This document shows positions 50,901-61,265 of a stretch of 64,000 bases of DNA, piece after piece; position 1 is the first letter of the stretch, and each line of letters opens with the position of its first letter. Under the pieces are notes generated by a model that did no database searches, was not told the origin of the DNA, and saw nothing but the letters and a program-made list of their open reading frames with translations. Source of the stretch: Montifringilla adamsi (Eukaryota; Chordata; Aves; Passeriformes; Passeridae); NCBI GenBank assembly GCA_017590115.1, contig JAGGNK010009114.1:21490662-21554661 (forward strand), written 5' to 3'. Both the position numbers and the translations under genes were made by a program.

Positions 50901-51540
50901 GGGATTAACTTTTCTCCCCCTTCTTTTCCTTCAGTCTTTTTCTGCCATATTCTTTTTGCCTCCTTTCCCCCTAGAATTACTGCTGCCCCAGGCATGGCTG
51001 AACAGAGTGACACAGGGACTGAGCCAGAGCCAGCTCCCTGCAGGCTGCCCAGTGACTGGCACTGTCTCTTTTTCTGCCACAGTGCTTCACTTGCTCGTGA
51101 TTCTCCAGGCAAACAACCCAGGAGGACTCAAACGCAGAAGACAACAGAAAACCACAAAGGAAAAGTGAGCGAGAGGCCCCAGCTCCGCCCGCCGCAGTGC
51201 TGAGGTCGCCCTGACCTTTGGGGCAGCTGGGGCAGCCTGCTAAGCCATGGAAAGCTGCCTTCCACCTCCTAAGAGAAACTGTTAACCTTAAAAGCCAGCT
51301 TTAATTCCCTGGAAAAGGCCACCAGAAACAGTTGCAGAACCTATGCCTGGATGAACAGTTACCACCAGAGGAAACAGAACTCGTGATAGTCTACCCCAAA
51401 CTCCAATTTTCCAGTTTTCAGTGCCATCAGTAAGACGTTGTGTCCTGTATGGAAGAAAAAAAAAAAAATCCACTGAGAAATTATTGATATATGTATAAAT
51501 TACAAGAAAACCTTTAGTCAGTCATTCCAGCACTGCTAGA
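47976..51540. other. AT-rich intronic sequence, nothing recognised
   Basis: Only short ORFs. A slightly GC-rich area occurs at 50860-51250. No repeat or exon I can support. Confidence 0.5.
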
Positions 51541-51541
51541 A

Positions 51542-51577
51542 TTTTTTTTTTTTTGGGGGGGGGGGGGGGCGGGGGGT
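51542..51577. repeat. T13-G16-C-G6 homopolymer junction
   Basis: Thirteen T (51542-51554) are followed directly by sixteen G (51555-51570), one C and six G (51572-51577). The G-run alone can form a quadruplex on the plus strand. Long G homopolymers are poorly sequenced, so the exact length is uncertain. Confidence 0.9.
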
Positions 51578-54500
51578 TGGATTAGCAGGAGAGTTGGGGA
51601 AAGGATCCTTACAAGCAGCAGAATCTAATACATCCCACAAGAAAATGCAGAAGCACAGCAATTTCCTTCAGCCTCTTGGAGAAGCAAAGTTAGTTCAGGG
51701 AGTGAATAAACACACATACTATTGTGCTGCTCACACACACTGGATTTGCTTGTACAGGTAAAATGTGAGTGGTGGGAAAGCTCAGAAGCTTTGAGGAGTT
51801 GATTCCTTTCAGTGCTCAGGAGCTGTGCTGATAATCTCAGAACATGTTCAAACTTATTTATACTGACAACAGGCAAACAGCTTAAGAGGAAAACAAAAAG
51901 TCTTCTCCCTTCCCTAGATTCATCCAAAAAGCCAAAGTAAGCCCTAAGCCTTCCTGGTGTGCAGTGGGACCAGGCTCAGTGCAGGTTTTAGGATGCCAGG
52001 CTGAGTGCTCTCACACAGCCCATGGGGACACCCGTGTGTGCCAATGCTCCCGTGGTGCCCACGGGACAGGGACAAGGCAAAGGCAGAGCCACTGCAGCCA
52101 GAAAGCCATTCCAGAAACTGCCCAAGCCCCAGGAGGCAGCAGGGATGGATGGGCAGACACCACATTTTGTGCCTTCTCCCCTCGTCTAACCAGTAAGAAG
52201 AAATGCAGGAAAACAGAGGCAGGTTTTTTGGCTCTGTTATCAGGCACAAGGAATTATAAAAGCTATTTTTTAACATGATGGTCATGTCTGCGGGTCATCT
52301 CTGCAGCAAATATGAGCAGCAACGTTTGTGGCATTAATCCCACACTGGCAGACTGATGCAGCTTTCAAGCTGAGTAAGGGTTTAATGCTCTGAAGGGAAG
52401 GGAAAAAAAGATTTCTTTTAGATAAATTGCTTAATTGGGAAGTCAGGAACTCTCCTGCCTAAGCAATTGATTTTACAAAAGAAAAAAAGTTTATTTCAAA
52501 ACGTAAGCCTGCTATTCATCTATAATACCCAGGGAAAAACTAAGCCAAGGGATAGACTCTTGCCTTTACACTCCTGAAACCACAATTTAAAAAACATAAA
52601 TAAGGCTAACAAACAAGAATTTAAACAAATATTTTTCATTCCTTGACTGTTTTAGTGAAGAGCAAATTCAGAGACACCGTTCCAGATCTCTGGCAGATCG
52701 TTTACCCAGGCAGCAGGGGCTGAGGAAATGGGGTTCCCAGAGGGACACTCAGCCTCACCACTGGCATCAAGAACTCAGCTCCCCTTAAGCTAATGGACTT
52801 TGGTGCATTGACTTGCATGGTGCTGCAGAGCTCAGGGAAAAGCTCCAGCACCATCCCCTGCCCTGGAGAAACTCCTCCACCTTCTACAGGAGCACAAACA
52901 GAGCATTTACAGTCACCAGTGTGACCACCAGGCACAGGCATCTGCCTCAGATTTCTCCCTCCATCTCCCCAGGAAAAATCTTCAGCAGGTCACAGTTTTG
53001 TCAGAACTGAAAATGTTTGCATCTCACCTATCCACGGGGTGCGAAACTCTCTCCCTACTGCACCTACAGAGGTTCCTCTCTGAGGAAGAGCCACAGGAAC
53101 CTCTGCCAGCCAGGGATGTCCCTGGGCAAAGCCCCACTGGTGAAAAGGACAGTTGGGATGGATCAGGCATGGTGCTCTCCCAGCAGCAGGAGGAACATGA
53201 TTAGCACCTTGAAGAACAGCCACCTTTGAAAACAAAGTTCATCTTTTTAATGATATAAACATAAAAACAAGTTTGCTATTAAGCAGTAGCATGTTTCTCA
53301 AGCTGCAGGAACATAAAACCTAAGTGTTACCCTTTAACATAATAGCATCAATTTTTCTGTGCTTAGCAACCTGCTGCACAACTGCACACTCTTTTTACAC
53401 AAATAGCTTTAATTTTGATTTCACCACAATTGTGCTAAGGTGAAAATTCTTAGAAATCCTTGTGCAGAAATGTCCCTGAATGACTACACCTGACATCCGT
53501 TACTTGCAGAAGTAGCTCAGGTTGTACGAGAAGCAATAGGTTTATTATTGGTAACGAAATATTCATTTTTTATGGGCTACACCAATTAAAACATTATTAA
53601 ATAAGCGTAAAACAACTTAAAACTTTAAAAAAATAATTTAACATGTGTACTGTTATTGCCTCCCACAGTGCTAAATCATTACTGCACAGGTAGTCAAATT
53701 TGGACAAAGATTACCAAAATACTATCACTGTATGCTCCCCAAGCCTTTTCTTAAAGGGGAAACATTTGCATAATTATTATCATAATTATTATCATAACTT
53801 TCCCAACAAACTCACGGTTTTGGCTTTTTTTTTTTTTGCTACTTTTCTATGTTACTACACAAAACAGTGGACTTAATTATAACAAACCCTGTGCATGTAT
53901 TTTTCTTTTTCCCCTTATTGCCTAACTGTTCTGAATATATGCATATATATCCCTTCCAAATATACACATATATCTATGGGGTTTTTCTCCAGCATGAAGC
54001 CTGCAGACACTATGCTCCCTTGCTTCTGGGGTTCCACAGTGAGATAACTTTGCAAACCTCATCTCTGTCACTTCTTCAAAAAAGTACATTATCTCTGTCT
54101 CTCGGTTTCTCTTTAGGGCTGTGACTTTCTGCAACAACTTCTGTGTGACAGATCAGATCTAGCAAAGTAATCTAACCCAACAGCCAATATCCCAAGTGCA
54201 GTCTCCTTAGCTGAAGCCAGAATACAATACCCCATTCTGATCTTCCTTGACTTGCCAGCTGCCGTTAGCAGCCAGTCACACTCAGATTCTGTCTCCCTGA
54301 AACTCCCTTGTCTCTGCCTCCTCCTGCCAAGTTGCCGCCACTGCCTCAAGGTGTCCTTCAGATATCATCTCTACTTCCTTCTCAACTTTCTGCAGAACTT
54401 CCCCAGGGCCTGCCTTCCCCATCCTTTTCCCTTGGTAAGGTCACACACAAGCTCAAACAGCCATCTCCTTCTCTCCAGTTCCACTTGCTTCCTTTTTTGG

Positions 54501-57178
54501 ACTCTAACTTTGGATTATTTTTCTGATGTGTCCTCAGGGATGAGGTCAGCAGCTCAAGGCCAGCATCAGTATCACTAAGCTTTAAACAACTTTGGACATT
54601 ATCCTGCTTCCCTGGAGGCCCCAGCATCCTCCTTCCCTCTGGCACCCCTGATCTGGGGATGAAACCCACAGCACACACTCACCACACACCCAGCTTGGGC
54701 ACTGGAGCTGCCTTTGCCGTCAGCACTGAGAAATTAGCATTTTAAAGCATAATTCACTCAAACTATTTACCGGTTAAATTCAAAATTAAATAAATCACAC
54801 CCTCATCTGCAGTAGTTGCATTAGCTTCACAGCTCAGGACCGGAGAGTCTTTAATTAAGTTGATGACTCTCATTCTAGATGTTCCTTCCCTCAGATCCCT
54901 TGGGTTGGCGTATATTGCTGTGAATCACTCTTGGTTCCATTCACACTGTAACGAACCTGCCTGTCTCATTCTCTCTCTTTGAAACAAAAAGCCCCCAGTG
55001 CATTCTGCCACATCAGGTGCCTGATTTTTAAGAGTCACAGAAGCTAATTTTGCTTTGCTTCTGGCACATGCTGCCAGTAACACTGGGTGTTGTCAGCACG
55101 TGAGAAGTCAAAGTCACTGATCCAAAAACCTGTCAAATGATTAACACAGCGCAGTCACAAACCTGGATGCTGCATGACTTAACATTTATAATTCAATTTG
55201 AGGACTTTAGATAAAAATCTTTAAACAGGAAAGGTCCTAAGCAAATTCAAAATGCTCAGGTCTTAGACTGCATGCCCATCTTACTATGTTAAGTTTAAGA
55301 ATGAAATACTGAACCAAATAAGCACAAAATTCTCTTAACACATGGTTAGTAAAACAGTTTTGGATTAAAGAATGAGAAAGATTAAACTCCTCATGATGTA
55401 GTATCTGTTAAGGAAAGTGTTATGTAACACTCACAGACCCATAACTTAAGTGGCTTCAAAGAGAAACAAACTTAATGCCCTATTCCTTACAGTAATGATG
55501 GGCAGTAGGAAAAAAATTTATATTATTACAATCCAGGAAAGTACTAAGCCATTATTAATTATAATTTACCACCATGTTCATGTATCTTTGTGTTTATTAG
55601 TTTTAAAGTGACTGCCTTCTAAATTCCTATGGTCAGCATTACACTGAAAGCCATGAATTGTCTATGTATTAAAACACATGGTGGGGGGGCTTGGCTATAT
55701 ATTATATATCTCAAAGCTATACCACAGAATCAGTATATATTCATGCATATAGAAGTGCTTGCACTTTTTGCTCATTGCTTTGAAGTTTTATGAAAAGAGC
55801 AGGGAATTAAGAGTGGAAAGTTTTCAAAGCATATAGGAAATTTGTAGGCAAGGAAGTGGCAGCAAACATGCCCCACCAGCAAGGTCACAGAAGGCAATGG
55901 GACAGAGTTCCCCTGCCAGGAGAGACCCCCACCACTTCCATCTTGGCTGTGGAGTGCTGGGACACACTGGGCCTGAGCACCAGACCTATGGAGACACTGT
56001 GCTGCTCCTTATGGCATCAGCTGGGGATTTGATAGCAACTCTTTCTCTCTCCTCTAGTTTTTATCTAGTACTGGTTAACTAATGTTGATGTTACCTTTGG
56101 CATGGAGCAATTCTTTATTCATAGACTGGAAGGGGAAAATATAAGCATTTCAAATGGTTGTTTTTCCTCTTTCCTGCCCCTTCATATGACAAAGGACTAA
56201 CTGCTTTTAATAGGAAAAGGCCCCAGTTATTCTCTGATAATACAGATTGGCAAGGAGACTGAAAAAATACAGAAAGGTAATACATGGAAATGGGAAGATT
56301 TAAAATTATTTGTTCTTCCAATTTCCCCCTAGAGATCTTCAGCTTGTCTCCACACATATGTATCATGCACTAGTTTTGGTCTACAAAATACAAATAAATC
56401 ACGCCAGCAATTCCACTCAACAAAAATGCATTCAGGCAACAACACTTACGGTATTTCTAGCATGTTCCAAGAAAGTACCTTTGATAAGTGTTATAACCTG
56501 TCCCCTGACAGGTCACTATACACCTCCAGAGAGAGCCTCAAGAACTGAATAAACACAGGAGTGTTGTACATTTGCTCAGTGCTTTAGAAAATAGAAATAT
56601 TTACTTTGTTCTAAGAGTGCGTTTTGAGCTGGCCACATCCTGAAGGTGACAAGTGACATGTGTCCCCATGGCCAGGCTGCCTCCTACCACCACCACACTG
56701 CACTTCCCCAGAGCTGCAGCTCCTCACACAGCAACACAAACGTTGGCACATGGCACATCACTGCCCAAATTTCACATTGCCTTAAACAAAACACCATGCA
56801 AACCTATTCCATTTAAATGTACCACTTATTTGAGGGGTTTTTTTTGCATTATTATGCTGCCATAAACTGTTCCTACCAATGACACAGCCCTGTATCACTT
56901 GTGCCCTTCGTTGTGTATCCTGCCTAGTTCATAACTGAACACTCATTGAGATTATCTGTTAAGTGACTTGCTTTTGATGTAATGGATTTCAGAAACGCTG
57001 CTCTTATTTTAAGGGATTTATTTCCTAAGCAGCTGGTAGATTGCAGTGATTCTCCTGCCTGCACACAGCCTGGTGAGTGCACATCCTGTGGGCATTCAAA
57101 GATCCAGCTACCTAAAGTTTCAACCCAAAAAGTGTGACCAAGCAGCCCTTATGACCAGGAACAGCTACAGATTAATCT

Positions 57179-57200
57179 CTCCCTCTCTCTCTCTCTCTTT
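57179..57200. repeat. (CT)n tract followed by an acceptor-like TAG
   Basis: A run of CT repeats and T leads to CTGTAG at 57201-57206, which looks like a plus-strand 3' splice site. No exon with coding character or a good donor follows, so only the repeat is called. Confidence 0.7.
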
Positions 57201-59228
57201 CTGTAGGAGGAGATGCATTTGCAGTTTGCAGGAGTGGGCAGATGTTTTCCTGCTAAGGCACAGGTTTGATTTAAAAAGAAATTAGTTGCTCTAAACACAT
57301 AGAAGTCCAAAGGGAACACTACAAACCCCCCTAAAGTCTTTGCTCCTCAACCTAATTGTAAATAAGAAAACTATTAGTACACCACTACCCATCAATTAGC
57401 AGGTGCTACAACACTACGACAATAAACCTGAAATGTAAAAATTGCTGATACAGTCCCTGGACACCAATCAAACTTGCTGCAGAATTTTTGCTAAGGACAT
57501 ATCTGCACTTTCCTTTTATAGTTTACAATCTAAGAGCTAATGAATAAATAAAAGTGAAAGGAAGGCAGGAAAGAAAGAAGAGTAAAAGGTTATAACATAC
57601 ATATTATATTACACAGTAATTATGTGCTTCTGAAATGCCAATTAGTAACCCTTTCCATGATCCAGCTCGCAGTCAGATCAATACGAGGTTGATAACAGCA
57701 GAGTCTCATGATCTGGTAAAGAATATTTTATTATTAAAGAATGTAAAAAGCCACAGAAATGTTATCTTAGCTCCACTTTTTTTTTTCTTTTTTAATAAGA
57801 GCAAATTGTAATCATGACTGCGTTAAGAGCAAGACATAAACTTTTTTATTCCACAGTCCCTGGTAAATTTCACACAGACATTTGGTTTGTTTTCCTAGAT
57901 AGCCAGGATAATTATTATTTTCTATTTTCCAGGTTGTAGAGGTTTTTTTTCTTTCTTTTCTCCGAGCAAGGCAAACAATGTTTTAACAGAATTTTTCTCT
58001 GTCAGAGGAAAAAGAATGTTGAAAAATTATTTGGCCATCAGCACAACACGGAAGTGCACAAAACTCAGTGATTCTCCTGGAAGAGCTAATTTGCTTGCTG
58101 TGTTGACAAGATGAGCCAAAACTGTGAAGAATAAAACCAATTTCATAGCCATGGGGGGATCCTGGAGTCAAGCATGTAATGATACAGAAATGAGGCAGCT
58201 ATTTGGCATTCCCAGCTAGACCCGAAAAGTTTTTGTTACACATCTCAGAGTGAAAGATCATTGTTCATAGTAGTGTCAGCAAGGTGGTGAGGTTTGCAAT
58301 CACCTCAAAACAAGGTATAAAAAGTCTTAGAGATAAAAGGTTTTTCTAGGAGATTTGGCATTTTATCCAAGGGGTTTGGTATCTTTAGGCTTTTTCCTTG
58401 CTCAATATTCATCTTCCTCTTGAAAATTTGTTTGTTTCTCTGTCACCAAACTTACTTTGGATGCAGTGCACTCAGTTCATGGATGCAAAAGGTTGTACCC
58501 ATTCCTCAACAAAGAAGGATGTGAGAAAGGGCCAGGGGTGTCCCTCCATGCAGGCACCAATCCTCCTGCAGCCCCAGGGTGACTCAGAGAGGGAACTGGC
58601 ATGGATGAAGTTTGCAGGATTCAATTTATTGGACAAGTGGATCATTCTGCTTCTTGTTCCGTGAATCCAGAAGTTTATGCTGTGTTACAAAGCAGACAGC
58701 GGCCAATGCAAAATCCACTGAGAAGTAACATGACATTGATATTAACACACAGGAGCTGAGATACCACAGCTTTGTGTGTTGGGGAGAAACATAAGAGGAA
58801 TAAAATAAGGGGTTTTAGGGATCTCATTCCAATAGGTGTGAAGTTTTCCTGTAACCTTTTTCCTTGAATCTTCATAACTGCTAGAACTAACACTGTTTCT
58901 TGGGAACTCATACTTAAAATGCAATTTCTATTTGTCTGGTCACTAATGAAGTATTTTTGAAGTAATTTCCAATACAAGGTCCTCATTACCATAGGGAAGT
59001 TACTGCTCCTCTATAGTCATAAATACTTTCTCATGGAGTATCCATTGGCTCAGCATTGAAGCACTCAGAACTATTTATAAAGCACATTTCACACCTGACA
59101 CATAGAATTAAGAGGAGAAAAATGAGACAGTTTTCTAATGGCATCAGTATTACTGTGTTGGTTGCAAAATGGACTCATGTCTAGAAGACTCTGATTCATG
59201 TTCTCTCATTTTGAAGACTATTGACTCC

Positions 59229-59236
<8 letters not shown>

Positions 59237-59259
<23 letters not shown>
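59237..59259. repeat. Poly-T tract (T23)
   Basis: Twenty-three uninterrupted T residues. No recognisable retroposon adjoins them. Confidence 0.9.
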
Positions 59260-60669
59260 AATGGCATATTGATATTGGTGCTTGTTGTTGTTTTGGCTTA
59301 GAAGTCCAGTCAAATGAATTTAAAAAATGTTTCTGGCAGTGAAAAATTAGCATTGGCTGTTCCAAACATAACAAGGGAATATTTCCCAGAGCAACTACCA
59401 CACTGCTCTCTGTTCTCTAGTACTTTCAGAGATAGACCTAGAGAGGATGAAACGGTTTAAAGCAATTTAAGATTATATTTGCTGACTCTTTGAAGCAGGC
59501 CAGGGCAATTGTAATCCATCATTTCCCATGACCTTGCCCATTTGGGCATAAACTAAGGGGCTGTTCTGAGGTGTGACGGACACAGTTACACCTTACACAA
59601 GTGGTCATTAGAGCCCCAGGTAACCCCCCCGCCTGTCCCTGAGCCTGCAGACATTCTGCATTACTGATCATACACTGTACAGCCTAATGCAGCCTATATA
59701 AAAATGACAGTGCTAATCGAAGATTTATACCTTTAATCCCCTCCTGCCTCAGCTCTAAGTCATGATTTTTATTCCCAGCACTAACGGGATAAAGCCCAAC
59801 TGAGAATTTCCTAACACGATGTGAAGTTCAGCTGCTCCTTCTGAGAAGACAAACAAATCCCAGACCCCTCAACTTCGCAGCACAAGGAGTGAAGCCCCAG
59901 CAGGTTTCCTCACCCCACACAAACCCAAGCACAGCCTGGCACCCACAGAAAGGCACTGAAGTGAAATCTTCAGGCTTTCACACCATTTTGTGAAACAAAA
60001 TAGCTGGTGTAAAATTTCTAGATGTTGTTTTTTCAGGACTAAGAGTCACTAATCAAATATTGTCACTGACTGCGTTTTTATTTTATTTCAGGAAAAAAAC
60101 CCACTTATTTCTGCAGAGGTACTTCCTACTGAATACCAATCTGGTTAGGGATTTCATTCTATCACTCTAGAGTGCAGTAACTCGGCTAGAAAGTAGTTTT
60201 CAATCAATGCAAAGGCGGGATGGTGTCAGAGGTTGGGCAAGAAGGCAGTCGAGGACAGAGCCCGCTATTCCCTCGGCTCTTCCCCCAGCAGGATCACCCC
60301 CACTGCCCAGCCAAAGCTCTCCCGCACGCCAGGACACCGCCACCAGCAGCAAGCACACCGTCCCGTCCGCTCCCGGCTCGTTCCGAGCACACACCACCAG
60401 AATCCCGTCTCACAAGTCGATTTCACACCGCCTCTCTGGAGCAGAGCCTTTGCCGAGCGGGCACTGCGGAGCAGCGCTCCGGGAGGCACCGGCAGCTCCG
60501 TGCCGAGCTCCGCCTGCTCGGGGCAACTTTGGCCAGGGCTGATTCGGAAGGTGCCGCTGCGCGGGACTCGCGGCCGGAGCTGTCCCTCTCCTCTCCCCGA
60601 GCTCCGCCGAACTTCCCCGCAGCGAGAGGACGCGGGGCGGCCGGGGAGCCCCGCTGCCGCCCGCCCTAC

Positions 60670-60729
60670 CTTGACGGCCCGGGACGAGTGGCAGTGGACG
60701 TGGTGGGACACGGTCGCCGTCTGGTTCAT
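60670..60729 (-). CDS. DPP10: First coding exon of DPP10 ('a'-type N-terminus, partial gene)
   Basis: Read on the minus strand, an ATG at 60729-60727 opens 20 codons that begin MNQTA-TVSHH, contain Cys13 and end in Lys20. The AAG codon is followed at once by GTAGGG, a consensus donor, so the intron begins at 60669 in phase 0. From memory, human DPP10 isoform a also has a 20-residue first exon with MNQTA, VSHH, Cys13, Ser16 and Lys20; 12 of 20 positions agree. DPP10 is a type II membrane protein with an inactive serine-peptidase fold that binds Kv4 channels in neurons and changes their gating. This cytoplasmic N-terminus, shared in part with DPP6a, is reported to speed inactivation by pore block. 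The start is favoured because -3 is A and no other minus-strand ATG occurs between it and 61211. The transmembrane helix and ectodomain would be in later exons outside the window. A DPP6 'a' exon is the main alternative; the VSHH residues favour DPP10. Confidence 0.8.
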
Positions 60730-60879
60730 GTTGCCGGCGGCGCCGGGCGGGCACGGGGCGCCCGCGGCTCCCTCCCGGCGCCTCCGAGCGGCCGGGGGGC
60801 TCCGGCTGCGGCTCTGGCTGCGCTGCTCCGCACCCCGGGGCGCCGCGGCAGCTCCGCCCGGTGGGGCCGGACCCGCTCC

Positions 60880-60903
60880 GCCCCGCCCGGCACCGCCCCG
60901 CCC
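60880..60903 (-). promoter_or_regulatory. Pair of GC boxes (Sp1-type)
   Basis: Two copies of GCCCCGCCC on the plus strand (60880-60888 and 60895-60903) read GGGCGGGGC on the minus strand, the Sp1/KLF consensus. They lie about 150-175 bp upstream of the start codon in the CpG island. A weaker relative sits near 60852-60858. The sequence match is direct; factor binding is inferred. Confidence 0.5.
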
Positions 60904-61159
60904 GCCGGACCGGCTCCGGTCCGGGACCCAGCCGAGCTTCGCCCCCGGGGCTGGGGCGATGAACGAGGTCAGCCCCGCTCCGTGAAAGCGTGCCCGCAGC
61001 CGAGATGAGTAAGACTGAAGCAGAAAGTTTATGCTGGCTGCTCTTTCCTTCGTGCTCCGCGGGTTTTTTTTCCTTTCTACCTTCCCCGTTCCCTCCCGCC
61101 GCCTGTTCCCTGGGTTCCAAACGCCTCCAGCCCACTGCGGTACCGGGGTACGGGCGTGC

Positions 61160-61167
61160 TTATGTAA
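61160..61167. promoter_or_regulatory. D-box-like element TTATGTAA
   Basis: TTATGTAA matches the core recognised by PAR-bZIP factors (DBP, TEF, HLF) and by NFIL3. It lies about 430 bp upstream of the DPP10 start codon in the CpG island. An 8-base match can occur by chance, so function is only a possibility. Confidence 0.2.
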
Positions 61168-61265
61168 CACAGGTACGAGGCACAGGCACCAGCCTCCCGG
61201 CCCCGCACGGCATCCCGAAATCACCGCGCTTTGTTCAGTACCGCAACAGCTCCACGCTTCCCCGC

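Larger units (their letters stand above)
51582..60214. other. Intronic sequence near the promoter, no gene seen
   Basis: GC-richer patches occur at 51950-52190, 52680-53220 and 54240-54720, with ORFs that overlap in both strands and show no recognised domain. Simple elements include two copies of ATAATTATTATC at 53770-53793, a (CT)-rich tract at 57179-57200 and a 23-base poly-T at 59237-59259. No transposon is recognised. Confidence 0.5.
1..60669 (-). other. DPP10: First intron of DPP10 (5' portion, continues beyond the window)
   Basis: The minus-strand splice donor at 60669-60668 opens an intron with no recognisable partner exon in the remaining 60.7 kb. I looked for the expected second exon, which encodes an acidic/polar stretch leading into the single transmembrane helix, and saw nothing like it. 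The human gene is very large, over a megabase, with long 5' introns, so a first intron longer than this window is expected. The intron is AT-rich and holds only repeats and unassigned sequence, listed separately. Confidence 0.7.
60215..61265 (-). promoter_or_regulatory. DPP10: CpG-island promoter and 5' leader of DPP10
   Basis: CpG dinucleotides are dense from about 60.2 to 61.27 kb, in sharp contrast to the CpG-poor AT-rich flanks on both sides. The island straddles the first coding exon and reaches about 0.5 kb upstream of its ATG, as expected for the promoter of a neuronal gene. No clear TATA box was found on the minus strand. The transcription start cannot be placed from sequence alone, but the leader is free of ATG from 61211 to the start codon. 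Plus-strand ORFs of 250-262 codons and a minus-strand ORF of 499 codons cross the island; they are low-complexity Pro/Ala/Gly/Arg-rich products of GC-rich sequence and are not annotated as genes. Confidence 0.8.

Noticed and set aside
57179..57290. Possible plus-strand exon after (CT)n-CTGTAG
   Set aside because: The acceptor look-alike comes from a simple repeat; the following sequence lacks a good donor and coding character.
60220..61008. Plus-strand ORFs of 250-262 codons in the CpG island
   Set aside because: Two long ORFs in different frames over the same GC-rich DNA, rich in Pro/Ala/Gly/Arg and without a recognisable domain, indicate lack of stop codons from base composition.
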